NCBI GenBank assembly: GCA_045223915.1 | Contig: JBGUZU010000009.1 | Coordinates: forward strand, 1-54,914 | Direction: 5' to 3' | Length of the DNA: 54,914 nucleotides | DNA from: Ruminimicrobiellum sp045223915 | Lineage (GTDB): Bacteria; Elusimicrobiota; Endomicrobiia; Endomicrobiales; Endomicrobiaceae | In this document: positions 11,009 to 19,691 of the stretch, in pieces | Position numbering within the stretch: the stretch's first letter is position 1 | Layout of the letters: every line of letters begins with the position of its first letter | Notes under the pieces: model-generated | What the model was told of the DNA's origin: nothing | Databases searched by the model: none | Seen by the model: the letters and a program-made list of their open reading frames with translations, nothing else | Made by a program: the position numbers and the translations under genes

Positions 11009-12199
11009 ATGATAACTAAACAACTTATTGAAAGAATATTTTCGGCAGCAAATATTTTGAGATGGAACGATCATATAAGACCTTTTGATTTTTTTGAAAT
11101 AGATAAACAGGCACATAAAATGATTATTGCATACATAATTGCAAAATTCGATGAAGAAGAAAACAAAAAAATCGATTGGCTTAAACTTATTGAAGGCGGA
11201 ATATTTGAATTCTTTCACAGAACAATGCTTACCGATTTAAAGCCTGAAGTTTACCACGAAATAATGTCAAAAAAGAAAAAAGAGTTAAATAAATGGGTAT
11301 TGGAAAATCTCATTGAAGATGTGTCAAAAATAGGTCCGGAATTTTTAAAAAGATTGGAACTTTATTTATTTGATGATGAATATGCAAAATATGAAAAAAG
11401 AATTCTTGCCGCTTCTCACGAATTTTCTACAAGATGGGAATTCGGTGTAATTTATCCTTTGAACCAAATGCTTTACGGTATACACAGAACAAAAGAAACC
11501 GTTGAAAACTGTGTATCAAAATATCAAGATTTTGCGGGTGTAAAAAATCTTGTAATGAATAAAAAATATTACGGATTTTTAGATTTGTGCGGTCAGTTAA
11601 GATTTCAACAAAGATGGGCACAATCTTTCAGACAACCTAAAACTTCGGTTTTAGGACATATGTTTATAGTTGCAATATTTGCATATTTGTATTCTCTTAA
11701 AATGAATGTTTGCGAGAAAAGATGTTATAACAATTTCTTTTCTTCTTTATTTCACGATTTACCGGAAATTTTAACCAAAGATATAATAAGCCCGGTAAAA
11801 TCTTCCGTAGAAGGTCTTGAAGATATAATAAAAGAGTTTGAAAAGAAACAAGTTGAAAACAGAATTTTGCCTCTGCTTCCGGAAACTTGGCATTTCGAAA
11901 TGAAATATTTTATAGAAAATGAGTTTGCAAACAGAGTTGTGGAAAACAATGAAATTAAGTTTGTTGATAAAATTGAAGACAGATATAATAAAAATGAGTT
12001 CAATGCAACCGACGGCGAACTGGTAGAAGTTTGCGATAAATTATCCGCATATATTGAAGCATCTTTAGCTTTAAGATACGGTATTCATTCCGATATGTTA
12101 AACAAATCAAAAATGAAACTATACAACAAATTTGCAAACATACAAATCGCAAATTTAACTTTTAAAGATGTTTTTGATTATTTTAAAGAAGAAAACTAA
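11009..12199 (+). CDS. HD-domain hydrolase, probable tandem HD domains
   Basis: The 396-residue protein has a clear HD phosphohydrolase domain in its C-terminal half: H217, H249-D250 in LFHDLPE and a late Asp in VCDKLSAYIEA. It resembles YfbR-type 5'-nucleotidases. The N-terminal half looks like a decayed copy (H36, then H70-R71 instead of HD). The start is set by GGAGG six bases before the ATG. The substrate is unknown; nucleotide monophosphates are the family precedent. It converges with and overlaps the PBP gene by four bases. Confidence 0.8.
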   Translation: MITKQLIERIFSAANILRWNDHIRPFDFFEIDKQAHKMIIAYIIAKFDEEENKKIDWLKLIEGGIFEFFHRTMLTDLKPEVYHEIMSKKKKELNKWVLENLIEDVSKIGPEFLKRLELYLFDDEYAKYEKRILAASHEFSTRWEFGVIYPLNQMLYGIHRTKETVENCVSKYQDFAGVKNLVMNKKYYGFLDLCGQLRFQQRWAQSFRQPKTSVLGHMFIVAIFAYLYSLKMNVCEKRCYNNFFSSLFHDLPEILTKDIISPVKSSVEGLEDIIKEFEKKQVENRILPLLPETWHFEMKYFIENEFANRVVENNEIKFVDKIEDRYNKNEFNATDGELVEVCDKLSAYIEASLALRYGIHSDMLNKSKMKLYNKFANIQIANLTFKDVFDYFKEEN

Positions 12200-14304
12200 T
12201 ATCCTTCTTGGTCATCGGAATCATCTACAACGGATTTTTCATCGTACCTGTTTTTTTGAGTACAGTACATAGTTGGAACGGTTCCTTCCAAAAAAGCTTC
12301 CAAATAAGAATTTTGTGTTTTGCTTAATGCAAGAAGGCCTGTTTTAGGATCTATCAATGCCCACTCTATACCGCTGTTCGGTTGTGTAAAATCTACCGTA
12401 GGATAACCTTTTAAAGCTTCCTTCATAAATGTTGTCCATATAGGACAAGCAAGGCTACCGCCCGTAACTTTAGTTCCTAACGAAGTTCTGTCATCATAAC
12501 CTACCCAAACACCAGCAACAATTTGAGGAGTGTAACCAACAAACCAAGCATCAACGCTGTCGTTAGATGTTCCCGTTTTTCCCGCACAAGGTCTGCCTAA
12601 CTGTCTTGCGGCATATCCGCTACCGTTTTTTACAACTCCCTGTAAAAGATTTGTCATAACAAAAGATGTTTCAGGTGACAATACTTCTTTTTCTACAGGC
12701 AAATTATTTTCCAAAACTTTACCGTCTTTATCTATAACTTTTGTAATAAAGTAAGGTTCCGTTCTTACTCCTCCGGAAGCCAATGTTCCGAAAGCCGAAA
12801 CCATTTCCTGTAACGTAACATCACTTGATCCGAGTGCCAAAGATAAAGTGTTTGTTAACGGACTTTTTATACCCATTTTTCTTGCATAATCTATGACTGT
12901 CATCGGACCTATTTTATCTATAGTTTCTATTGCACAAGTATTTAATGATCTTGCAAGAGCTTCTCTCAACAAAACGTTTCCTCTGTATTTTCCCCCGTAA
13001 TTTACCGGATACCAAATTTTCATGGGATCTATAAGTTCTTCAGGTGTCATTTTCTCGGCTAACTTTTCCACATAAGAAACATTTCTTGAAACCAAATTCC
13101 ATTTATTTCCATCGAACAAATATACCATTTGTTCATCTTCAAGTTCGGTTGCCGGTGTCATTTGTTTTGTATCTATTGCGGCAGTATAAACAAAAGGTTT
13201 AAAAGAAGAACCTGCCTGCCTTTTTGCCTGAACTGCTCTGTTGAATTTTGTTTCTTTAAAATCTCTTCCGCCCACCATAACTCTTATAGCTCCCGTTTTG
13301 GGATCTATTGCCATTATGGCGCCTTGAACTTTTTTAAGTTCCGAACCTTCTTTTTCAAAAGTACTTAAATGTTCCTGGTCGAATTTATCTAAAGCTTCGG
13401 TTAAAGCTTTTTCCGCGGCTTCCTGCATTTTTATATCAAGGGTGGTATATATTGTTAAACCGCCTTTATGTAAAACATTTGTTCCGTATTTGGGTTCCAA
13501 CAATATTCTTAAATATTCAACAAAATAATGTCCGGATGTTTGTTCCTGTGTATGTTTTTCGGTAGGAACAGGAACTTCGTTTGCTTCTTTTTCCTGCTCT
13601 TCGGTTATATATCCCAACTCTCTCATTCTCGACAAAACAAGAGCTCTTCTTTTTGTTGCTCTTTCGGGATTTTTCAATGGAGAATAATAATTCGGAGCCT
13701 TGGGAAGAGCGGCAATCATTGCACATTCCGCCAAATTCAAATCTCTGACAGACTTACCGAAATATATTCTTGATGCGGATTCCGCTCCGTATCCGCCTGC
13801 GCCGAAATATATTTGATTTATATAAAGTTGTAAAATTTCTTCTTTTGTATATTGTCTTTCAAGTTGTATTGTAAGTAAAACTTCTTTTATTTTTCTTGTA
13901 AGAGTTCTTTCCGCCGTTAAAAATATTGTTTTTGATAATTGTTGTGTTATTGTGGAACCGCCTTGTGCAACTTTACCTTTTAAAAGATTTTTTAAAAATG
14001 CTCTTAAAATACCTTTTGTCGATATTCCCCAATGTTCATAAAAGTCGTTATCTTCGGTTGCCAAAAAGGCATTTTGTAAATCTACCGGAATATATTTTAA
14101 CGGAACCAAAACTCTTCTTTCAACAAAAAGTTCAGTAATAAGTCTTTCGTTCCTGTCAAAAATTTTTGTAACAATGCTCGGCGTGTAATTTTCAAGATTA
14201 GATATAGACGGCAATTCATCTATAAGTTTTTTTGTATACAGAGAACCCGCAACTATTGATATTGAAAAAAGAATTACTAATGCTAATATTATTTTAAATT
14301 TCAT
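12196..14304 (-). CDS. mrcA: Class A penicillin-binding protein (PBP1A type)
   Basis: The 702-residue bifunctional peptidoglycan synthase has one N-terminal membrane anchor (about 5-22). Its GT51 transglycosylase domain (about 45-215) shows ATEDNDFYEHWG, GGSTITQQL and the FGKS region. Its transpeptidase domain (about 290-670) has SSFK as the active-site SXXK, SLN as SXN and KTGT. It polymerises lipid II and cross-links the wall in the periplasm. The length is a little short of E. coli PBP1A because the outer-membrane docking insert is missing. It is transcribed alone. Confidence 0.95.
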   Translation of the reverse strand: MKFKIILALVILFSISIVAGSLYTKKLIDELPSISNLENYTPSIVTKIFDRNERLITELFVERRVLVPLKYIPVDLQNAFLATEDNDFYEHWGISTKGILRAFLKNLLKGKVAQGGSTITQQLSKTIFLTAERTLTRKIKEVLLTIQLERQYTKEEILQLYINQIYFGAGGYGAESASRIYFGKSVRDLNLAECAMIAALPKAPNYYSPLKNPERATKRRALVLSRMRELGYITEEQEKEANEVPVPTEKHTQEQTSGHYFVEYLRILLEPKYGTNVLHKGGLTIYTTLDIKMQEAAEKALTEALDKFDQEHLSTFEKEGSELKKVQGAIMAIDPKTGAIRVMVGGRDFKETKFNRAVQAKRQAGSSFKPFVYTAAIDTKQMTPATELEDEQMVYLFDGNKWNLVSRNVSYVEKLAEKMTPEELIDPMKIWYPVNYGGKYRGNVLLREALARSLNTCAIETIDKIGPMTVIDYARKMGIKSPLTNTLSLALGSSDVTLQEMVSAFGTLASGGVRTEPYFITKVIDKDGKVLENNLPVEKEVLSPETSFVMTNLLQGVVKNGSGYAARQLGRPCAGKTGTSNDSVDAWFVGYTPQIVAGVWVGYDDRTSLGTKVTGGSLACPIWTTFMKEALKGYPTVDFTQPNSGIEWALIDPKTGLLALSKTQNSYLEAFLEGTVPTMYCTQKNRYDEKSVVDDSDDQEGY

Positions 14305-14351
14305 AATTTAATTATTATACATAAGAAAACTAAAAACTACAATAATAGCTG

Positions 14352-14380
14352 TTGAATAGTTTAATAGCTTAATGTATAAT
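14352..14380 (+). promoter_or_regulatory. Sigma-70 promoter of the Kef-type antiporter gene
   Basis: TTGAAT (14352-14357) and TATAAT (14375-14380) are 17 bases apart. The -10 ends one base before an in-frame ATG at 14382, so initiation at the later ATG (14409) is more likely. Confidence 0.75.
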
Positions 14381-14408
14381 AATGTTTGAAAAAATTATAG
14401 GAACTTTT

Positions 14409-16109
14409 ATGTCTAACGGAATAGGTTTATTATTCACATTAACAAGCGGTTTAACGGTTGCTTTAATACTCGGCTATATAGCGCAAAGAATAAAGTTATC
14501 CCCCCTTGTAGGATATCTCTTAGCAGGAATAATGGTAAGTCCTCATTCACCCGGAATTGTTGCCGATATGAGCATTGCTCAACAATGTGCGGAAATCGGT
14601 ATAGTTCTTTTGATGTTCGGTGTCGGAATGCATTTCAAATTAAAAGATTTTGTCTCCGTTAAAAATGTTGCCGTAGGGGCATTAATTCAAATAGTAAACT
14701 GTACAATCATTTCCACAATATTAATCAAACTTCTGGGATGGTCTTGGACATCAGGTATTATTTTGGGTATGTCGATATCCGTTGCAAGTACCGTAGTTTT
14801 AACAAGAGTGTTTTCCGACAATAAATTGTTACATACTCCCACCGGACATGCCGCAATAGGTTGGCTTATATTGGAAGATCTTTTTACAATTTTAGTACTT
14901 GTTTTGTTACCGGCATTTTTAGGTAAAACAGCTTCAAATCATAATTTATTCTTAACCTTTATTATTACCGTTTCAAAGCTTGCCGTGTTGGTTGTATTTG
15001 CTTTAATTGTCGGTAAAAAAATTATTCCTTTTTTATTGGAACATATATCAAAAACAGGCAACAGAGAACTTTTCATTTTGTCCGTTCTTGTTATTGCACT
15101 GGGAATATCTGTTTGTGCGGCCGAATTTTTCGGCGCATCTATGGCACTTGGTGCATTTTTGGCCGGTATGGTTGTAGGACAATCCGATTTCAGTGCAAGA
15201 GCGACTTCGGAAGCTCTTCCTATAAGCGATGTTTTTTCGGTTTTATTTTTTGTTTCCGTAGGTATGCTTTTTGATATTTCAACTTTAAAATCATCATGGC
15301 CGTTAATAATAATATTGTTGTTTGTTGTTTTGTTTGTAAAGCCCATAGGTGCAACTCTCATCATCAAATTTCTAAAACAGCCTGTAAAAAAAGCAATAGC
15401 CATCGGCACGGCATTGGGACAGATAGGAGAATTTTCTTTTATTTTAGCATCACTTGCCGTATCTTACGGAATAATGTCACACGATGCATACAATGCAATA
15501 ATTTTTGTTTCCATTGTTACAATAACATTTAACACTACAATTTACAAATGGATACCTTCCGTAATAAAATTTTTACAAAAGAAAGGATATTTTAAAACTT
15601 ATTACACAATAACGGATGAAATAGAAAATGAAACTAAAGATTTAAGACATGTTATAGTTATAGGATATGGACCTGTAGGTAAAACAATAACCAAAATATT
15701 ATTAAACAAACAACTAAATGTGACTGTAGTTGAAATGAACATTGATACTGTTAAAAAAATTAAATCACAAAACATAAAAGAACTCAGAGCAATTTACGGA
15801 GATGCTTCTCAAAGAGAAATTTTAATAATGTCCGCTATTCAAACTGCGGAAGCAATCATTATTTCCACCCCGTTTGCACCGGCGCAAGAAATAACCGAAA
15901 TCGCAAAATCTTTAAATTCAAGAATAAAAATATTGGTTCATACTACATATTCGGAAAATGCCAAAGATTTAAGAAAAAAGAATTCGGATTTGATAGTTCG
16001 TTCCGGCGAAGGATCCGTAGCGCTTGCTTTATCCAAAGAAGTATTTACCATTTACGGTACAACGAACTTTGAAGAAGAAATAGATAAGATATACAAAGAA
16101 CTGCTTTAA
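14409..16109 (+). CDS. Kef-type cation/proton antiporter with TrkA-N domain
   Basis: The 566-residue inner-membrane protein has about 12 transmembrane helices (CPA2 sodium/proton exchanger fold, residues about 5-370) followed by a cytoplasmic RCK/TrkA-N domain with the Rossmann motif GYGPVG. It probably exports potassium or sodium in exchange for protons, with nucleotide control. I chose ATG 14409 because AGGA lies six bases upstream and because the ATG at 14382 sits on top of the promoter. The longer form would add nine residues. The stop codon forms part of a 10-bp hairpin. Confidence 0.9.
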   Translation: MSNGIGLLFTLTSGLTVALILGYIAQRIKLSPLVGYLLAGIMVSPHSPGIVADMSIAQQCAEIGIVLLMFGVGMHFKLKDFVSVKNVAVGALIQIVNCTIISTILIKLLGWSWTSGIILGMSISVASTVVLTRVFSDNKLLHTPTGHAAIGWLILEDLFTILVLVLLPAFLGKTASNHNLFLTFIITVSKLAVLVVFALIVGKKIIPFLLEHISKTGNRELFILSVLVIALGISVCAAEFFGASMALGAFLAGMVVGQSDFSARATSEALPISDVFSVLFFVSVGMLFDISTLKSSWPLIIILLFVVLFVKPIGATLIIKFLKQPVKKAIAIGTALGQIGEFSFILASLAVSYGIMSHDAYNAIIFVSIVTITFNTTIYKWIPSVIKFLQKKGYFKTYYTITDEIENETKDLRHVIVIGYGPVGKTITKILLNKQLNVTVVEMNIDTVKKIKSQNIKELRAIYGDASQREILIMSAIQTAEAIIISTPFAPAQEITEIAKSLNSRIKILVHTTYSENAKDLRKKNSDLIVRSGEGSVALALSKEVFTIYGTTNFEEEIDKIYKELL

Positions 16110-16165
16110 AAATTGTCGGAGACAATTTTTAAAATTTATAATTTACAATTTACAATGTATAATGT
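16108..16165 (+). repeat. Hairpin on a stop codon plus AT-rich short tandem repeats
   Basis: A perfect 10-bp stem AAAAATTGTC/GACAATTTTT (16108-16117, 16121-16130) with loop GGA overlaps the antiporter stop codon and can act as a terminator. It is followed by tandem ATTTACA-type units. This is one member of the hairpin-satellite family. Confidence 0.8.
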
Positions 16166-16175
16166 CGGTAAAATT

Positions 16176-16184
16176 TGATATAAT
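16176..16184 (+). promoter_or_regulatory. Extended -10 promoter of glmS
   Basis: TGA directly precedes TATAAT (16179-16184), 33 bases before the glmS ATG. The -35 box is poor. No glmS ribozyme-like leader is seen in the short 5' region. Confidence 0.55.
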
Positions 16185-16217
16185 AGGCTAAATATTTAAC
16201 AAAAAAGGTATTTTATT

Positions 16218-18047
16218 ATGTGTGGAATTGTAGGATATATCGGTAAAAAAAATGCGGTTGATGTAATATATAACGGTTTGCAAAAACTCGAATACAGAGG
16301 TTATGATTCTGCCGGTATTGCCGTTATAGAAAACGACAAAATAGAAAGAAGAAGAAGTGTCGGTAAACTCATAAATTTACAAAAAAACATAAAATCAAAT
16401 AAAATTTTCGGCAATATAGGTATAGGTCATACAAGATGGGCAACTCACGGAAAACCCAGTGAAGAAAATGCTCATCCTCATACAGATTGCAGCGGTAAAA
16501 TAGTTGTAGTTCATAACGGAATAATAGAAAATTATGTTTCATTAAAAAAACAGTTACAAAAAGAAAAACATAAATTTGCTTCCGAAACCGATACCGAAGT
16601 TGTAGCACATTTAATAGAAAAATATTATAAAGGCGATTTGTTAGCTGCAGTAAAATCCGCATTAAAAAATATAGAAGGTGCTTATGCACTTTGTGCAATA
16701 TCCGCCGAAGATAAATCAAGAATTGTTGTTGCAAGAAAAGATGCACCGTTGGTTATAGGATTGGGTAAAGATGAAAACTTTATCGCTTCCGATGTTTCCG
16801 CATTATTGCAATACACTAAAGATGTAATTTTTCTTGAAAACGGTGATGTTGCCGAAATTAAAGAAGATTCAATAAAAATATTTGATGTAAAGAACAAAAA
16901 AGTTGTAAGAAAACAACAGAAAATTTTGTGGAATGCAATACAAGCTGAAAAGTGCGGTTATAAACATTTCATGCTTAAGGAAATTAACGAACAAACTCAA
17001 ACAACACAAGATACGTTCAGAGGCAGAATTTCCGATGAAGAAAACAAAATAATTTTACAATCGGTAAAACTTACAAAAGAAGAAATTTCAAATATATCAA
17101 GAATATGTATAGTTGCTTGCGGAACATCTTATCATGCGGGACTTACGGCGAAATTTTTATTTGAAAATTTGACCGGTATTCCTACAGAAGTAAATATTGC
17201 TTCCGAATTCAGATATGCCAACCCTGTTATAGATAACAAAGTTTTAACGATATTTATTTCACAGTCCGGAGAAACGGCAGATACTCTCGCGGCATTAAGA
17301 CTTGCGAAAGAAAAGAAATCGAAAACGGTTGCAATATGCAATGTTGTAGGTTCAAGTGTCAGCAGAGAAGCGGACAATGTTTTATATACCCATTGCGGAC
17401 CGGAAATAGGTGTTGCTTCAACAAAAGCTTTTACGGGACAACTTACAGCTCTTTATTTGCTCGTAATGTTTATAGCTTCAAAAAAGCAAACCATATCAAA
17501 AAAACAATTGGCAAAGTTTATTGTTAATTTAAGAGATATTCCTAAAAAAATTTCCGAAACATTAAAGCTTTCTGCAAAAATAAAAGAAATTGCAAAGTTA
17601 TTTCAAAACACAAAGCAGTTTATATATTTGGCAAGAAACATAAATTATCCTATAGCACTTGAAGGTGCACTTAAATTAAAAGAAATTTCATACATTTACG
17701 CGGAAGGATATCCTGCCGGAGAAATGAAACACGGCCCGATTGCTTTGATAGACGAAACAATGCCTGTAATGGTTATAGCAACAAAAAGTAAAGTTTACGA
17801 CAAAATATTAAGCAACATTGAAGAAGCTAAAGCAAGAGGTGCAAAGATAATTGCGATAGCAAATAAAGGTAACAAGGATATAGTAAAGAAATCCGATTAC
17901 CAAATTTTTGTTCCGGAAGTTGACGAAATTCTTTCACCTTTAATAAATGTTATACCTTTACAGTTTTTTGCATATTTTGTTTCTGTTATGAAAGGTTGCG
18001 ATGTTGACCAACCGAGAAATTTAGCAAAATCGGTAACTGTAGAATAG
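16218..18047 (+). CDS. glmS: Glutamine-fructose-6-phosphate aminotransferase (isomerizing)
   Basis: The 609-residue protein makes glucosamine-6-phosphate from fructose-6-phosphate and glutamine, the first step to UDP-GlcNAc for wall and lipopolysaccharide. MCGIVGYIG places the N-terminal nucleophile Cys2. HTRWATHG and HNGIIENY are class II glutaminase motifs. Two SIS domains follow (ISQSGETADT, then GEMKHGPIALID), and the C-terminus ends LAKSVTVE as in the family. It is of normal length and probably monocistronic with its own promoter. Confidence 0.97.
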   Translation: MCGIVGYIGKKNAVDVIYNGLQKLEYRGYDSAGIAVIENDKIERRRSVGKLINLQKNIKSNKIFGNIGIGHTRWATHGKPSEENAHPHTDCSGKIVVVHNGIIENYVSLKKQLQKEKHKFASETDTEVVAHLIEKYYKGDLLAAVKSALKNIEGAYALCAISAEDKSRIVVARKDAPLVIGLGKDENFIASDVSALLQYTKDVIFLENGDVAEIKEDSIKIFDVKNKKVVRKQQKILWNAIQAEKCGYKHFMLKEINEQTQTTQDTFRGRISDEENKIILQSVKLTKEEISNISRICIVACGTSYHAGLTAKFLFENLTGIPTEVNIASEFRYANPVIDNKVLTIFISQSGETADTLAALRLAKEKKSKTVAICNVVGSSVSREADNVLYTHCGPEIGVASTKAFTGQLTALYLLVMFIASKKQTISKKQLAKFIVNLRDIPKKISETLKLSAKIKEIAKLFQNTKQFIYLARNINYPIALEGALKLKEISYIYAEGYPAGEMKHGPIALIDETMPVMVIATKSKVYDKILSNIEEAKARGAKIIAIANKGNKDIVKKSDYQIFVPEVDEILSPLINVIPLQFFAYFVSVMKGCDVDQPRNLAKSVTVE

Positions 18048-18106
18048 AAGGATTGATTGTTCTTTTAAAATTTCTTATTTTCAAGCAAAAAAGCCATTCG
18101 TTTGAA

Positions 18107-18223
18107 AAATTTAAAGTCGTGCTCCAACTTGATTTTTCCTAACAACCTAATGTAGCGGAAAAATCTTCAAACACTATCGCACTAAAAAACTTTTTAATAT
18201 TTATAGTTTTTTACTTTAAATTT
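18107..18223. repeat. Nested inverted repeat, possible distant family N member
   Basis: The outer arms AAATTTAAAGT (18107-18117) and ACTTTAAATTT (18213-18223) are perfect, as is the inner stem GATTTTTCC (18131-18139)/GGAAAAATC (18157-18165). On the minus strand the inner loop contains TACATTAG, also present in copy A at 2736-2843. It lies between glmS and hisH and is otherwise unexplained. Confidence 0.6.
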
Positions 18224-18300
18224 CTCTGCACTCATAGACGGCTTTAATCATGCTTGTAAATAAAAATTTTAAAAAGAACGTGTTTGAGGGAAAAGAGAGT

Positions 18301-18954
18301 ATGGTAAAGATAGCAATAATAGATTACGGTATGGGCAATTTAAGAAGCGTATCAAAAGCCGTTGAACTTTGCGGCGGTGATGTTGATATTATATCCGATG
18401 CCGACAGTATAAAAAATTACAATTCAATAATATTGCCGGGAGTAGGTGCTTTCGAACCTGCAATAAAAATACTCAACCAAAAAGGTCTTGATATTGCCAT
18501 AAAAGAACATATTTCAAATAAAAAAATGTTTTTGGGAATATGTTTGGGTTTCCAACTTCTGTTTTCCGAAAGTTATGAAGACGGTTTGCATAAAGGTTTA
18601 AATATAGTTGACGGAACTGTAGAAAAATTTGTTCCCAAACAAAACGAAAAGTTGATAATTCCTCATATGGGTTGGAACAAAATATTTATTTCCAAAACAA
18701 ATCAAACTGCTAAAGAGATGTTCAAAAATATTAACGATGAAAGTTATGTATATTTTGTTCATTCTTACTATTGCAAACCGACAAATAAAGAATATATATC
18801 TACAACGACAAATCATTCAATAGATTTTTGTTCTTCAATCGCAAAAGAAAATGTTTGGGGTTGCCAATTTCATCCGGAAAAAAGTTCCGAAATAGGATTA
18901 CAATTATTAAAGAATTTTGTTTCTAAATGTGAGGTTTCAAATGGTAGCAATTAG
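18301..18954 (+). CDS. hisH: Imidazole glycerol phosphate synthase, glutaminase subunit
   Basis: The 217-residue class I glutamine amidotransferase supplies ammonia to HisF in histidine biosynthesis. Its triad is C81 (LGICLGFQ), H191 and E193 (FHPEKS). I chose ATG 18301 because the protein then begins MVKIAIIDYGMGN, as in the family, after a purine-rich GAGGGAAAAGAGAG; the in-frame ATG at 18250 would add 17 unrelated residues. Its end overlaps hisF by 14 bases. No other his genes are in the window. A role in surface-sugar amidination (HisH2/HisF2 type) is possible but lacks the partner gene. Confidence 0.93.
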   Translation: MVKIAIIDYGMGNLRSVSKAVELCGGDVDIISDADSIKNYNSIILPGVGAFEPAIKILNQKGLDIAIKEHISNKKMFLGICLGFQLLFSESYEDGLHKGLNIVDGTVEKFVPKQNEKLIIPHMGWNKIFISKTNQTAKEMFKNINDESYVYFVHSYYCKPTNKEYISTTTNHSIDFCSSIAKENVWGCQFHPEKSSEIGLQLLKNFVSKCEVSNGSN

Positions 18955-19690
18955 AGTTATTCCATGTTTGGATGTTAATGCCGGACGAGTTGTTAAAGGA
19001 ACAAATTTCGTGGATTTAAGAGATGCCGGAGACCCTGTAGAAATAGCAAAAAGATACAATGTTGAAGGTGCGGACGAAGTTGTATTTTTGGATATTACCG
19101 CTTCTTCCGATAAAAGAGCAATAACTTTAGATGTTGTTAAAAAAACAGCCGAACAAGTTTTTATTCCCCTAACCGTAGGCGGCGGAATAAGAACGGTTGA
19201 TGATATGAGAACACTTTTAAAAGCCGGTGCCGATAAAATATCTATTAATACCGCTGCGGTACTCAATCCGCAACTCATACATGACGGCAGCAGAAAGTTC
19301 GGTAATCAATGTATAGTTGTAGCAATAGATGCAAAAAAAGAAAACAACAGTTGGAAAGTATATACTCACGGCGGAAGAACAAGAACGGATTTAGATGTTA
19401 TCGAGTGGGCTCAAAAATGTGTCCAACTCGGAGCCGGTGAAATTCTTCTTACAAGTATGGATAAAGACGGAACAAAAGACGGTTACGATTTGGAACTTAT
19501 GGAGCAAGTAACAAAAGTTGTTGATGTTCCGGTAATTGCTTCCGGCGGAGCGGGTAAAAAAGAACATTTTGTTGATGTGTGCAAAAAAGGCGCATCTGCC
19601 GTTCTTGCAGCATCACTTTTTCATTTTAAACAGTTGGAAATTTCCGATTTAAAACAGTATATGAAACAAAACGGAATTGAAGTAAGATAA
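18941..19690 (+). CDS. hisF: Imidazole glycerol phosphate synthase, cyclase subunit
   Basis: The 249-residue TIM barrel converts PRFAR plus ammonia to imidazole glycerol phosphate and AICAR. Catalytic D11 lies in IPCLDV and the second Asp (about 130) in VAIDAKK. The phosphate loops VGGGIR and ASGGAG are present. ATG 18941 was chosen because GAGG lies upstream and the protein begins MVAIRVIPCLD. The ATG at 18917 is inside hisH and gives an atypical extension. The gene overlaps hisH by 14 bases. The convergent next gene ends one base away. Confidence 0.95.
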   Translation: MVAIRVIPCLDVNAGRVVKGTNFVDLRDAGDPVEIAKRYNVEGADEVVFLDITASSDKRAITLDVVKKTAEQVFIPLTVGGGIRTVDDMRTLLKAGADKISINTAAVLNPQLIHDGSRKFGNQCIVVAIDAKKENNSWKVYTHGGRTRTDLDVIEWAQKCVQLGAGEILLTSMDKDGTKDGYDLELMEQVTKVVDVPVIASGGAGKKEHFVDVCKKGASAVLAASLFHFKQLEISDLKQYMKQNGIEVR

Positions 19691-19691
19691 T

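Noticed and set aside
14939..15409. 156-codon frame opposite the Kef-type antiporter gene
   Set aside because: A shadow of a clear membrane transporter; the composition is an artefact of the reverse strand.
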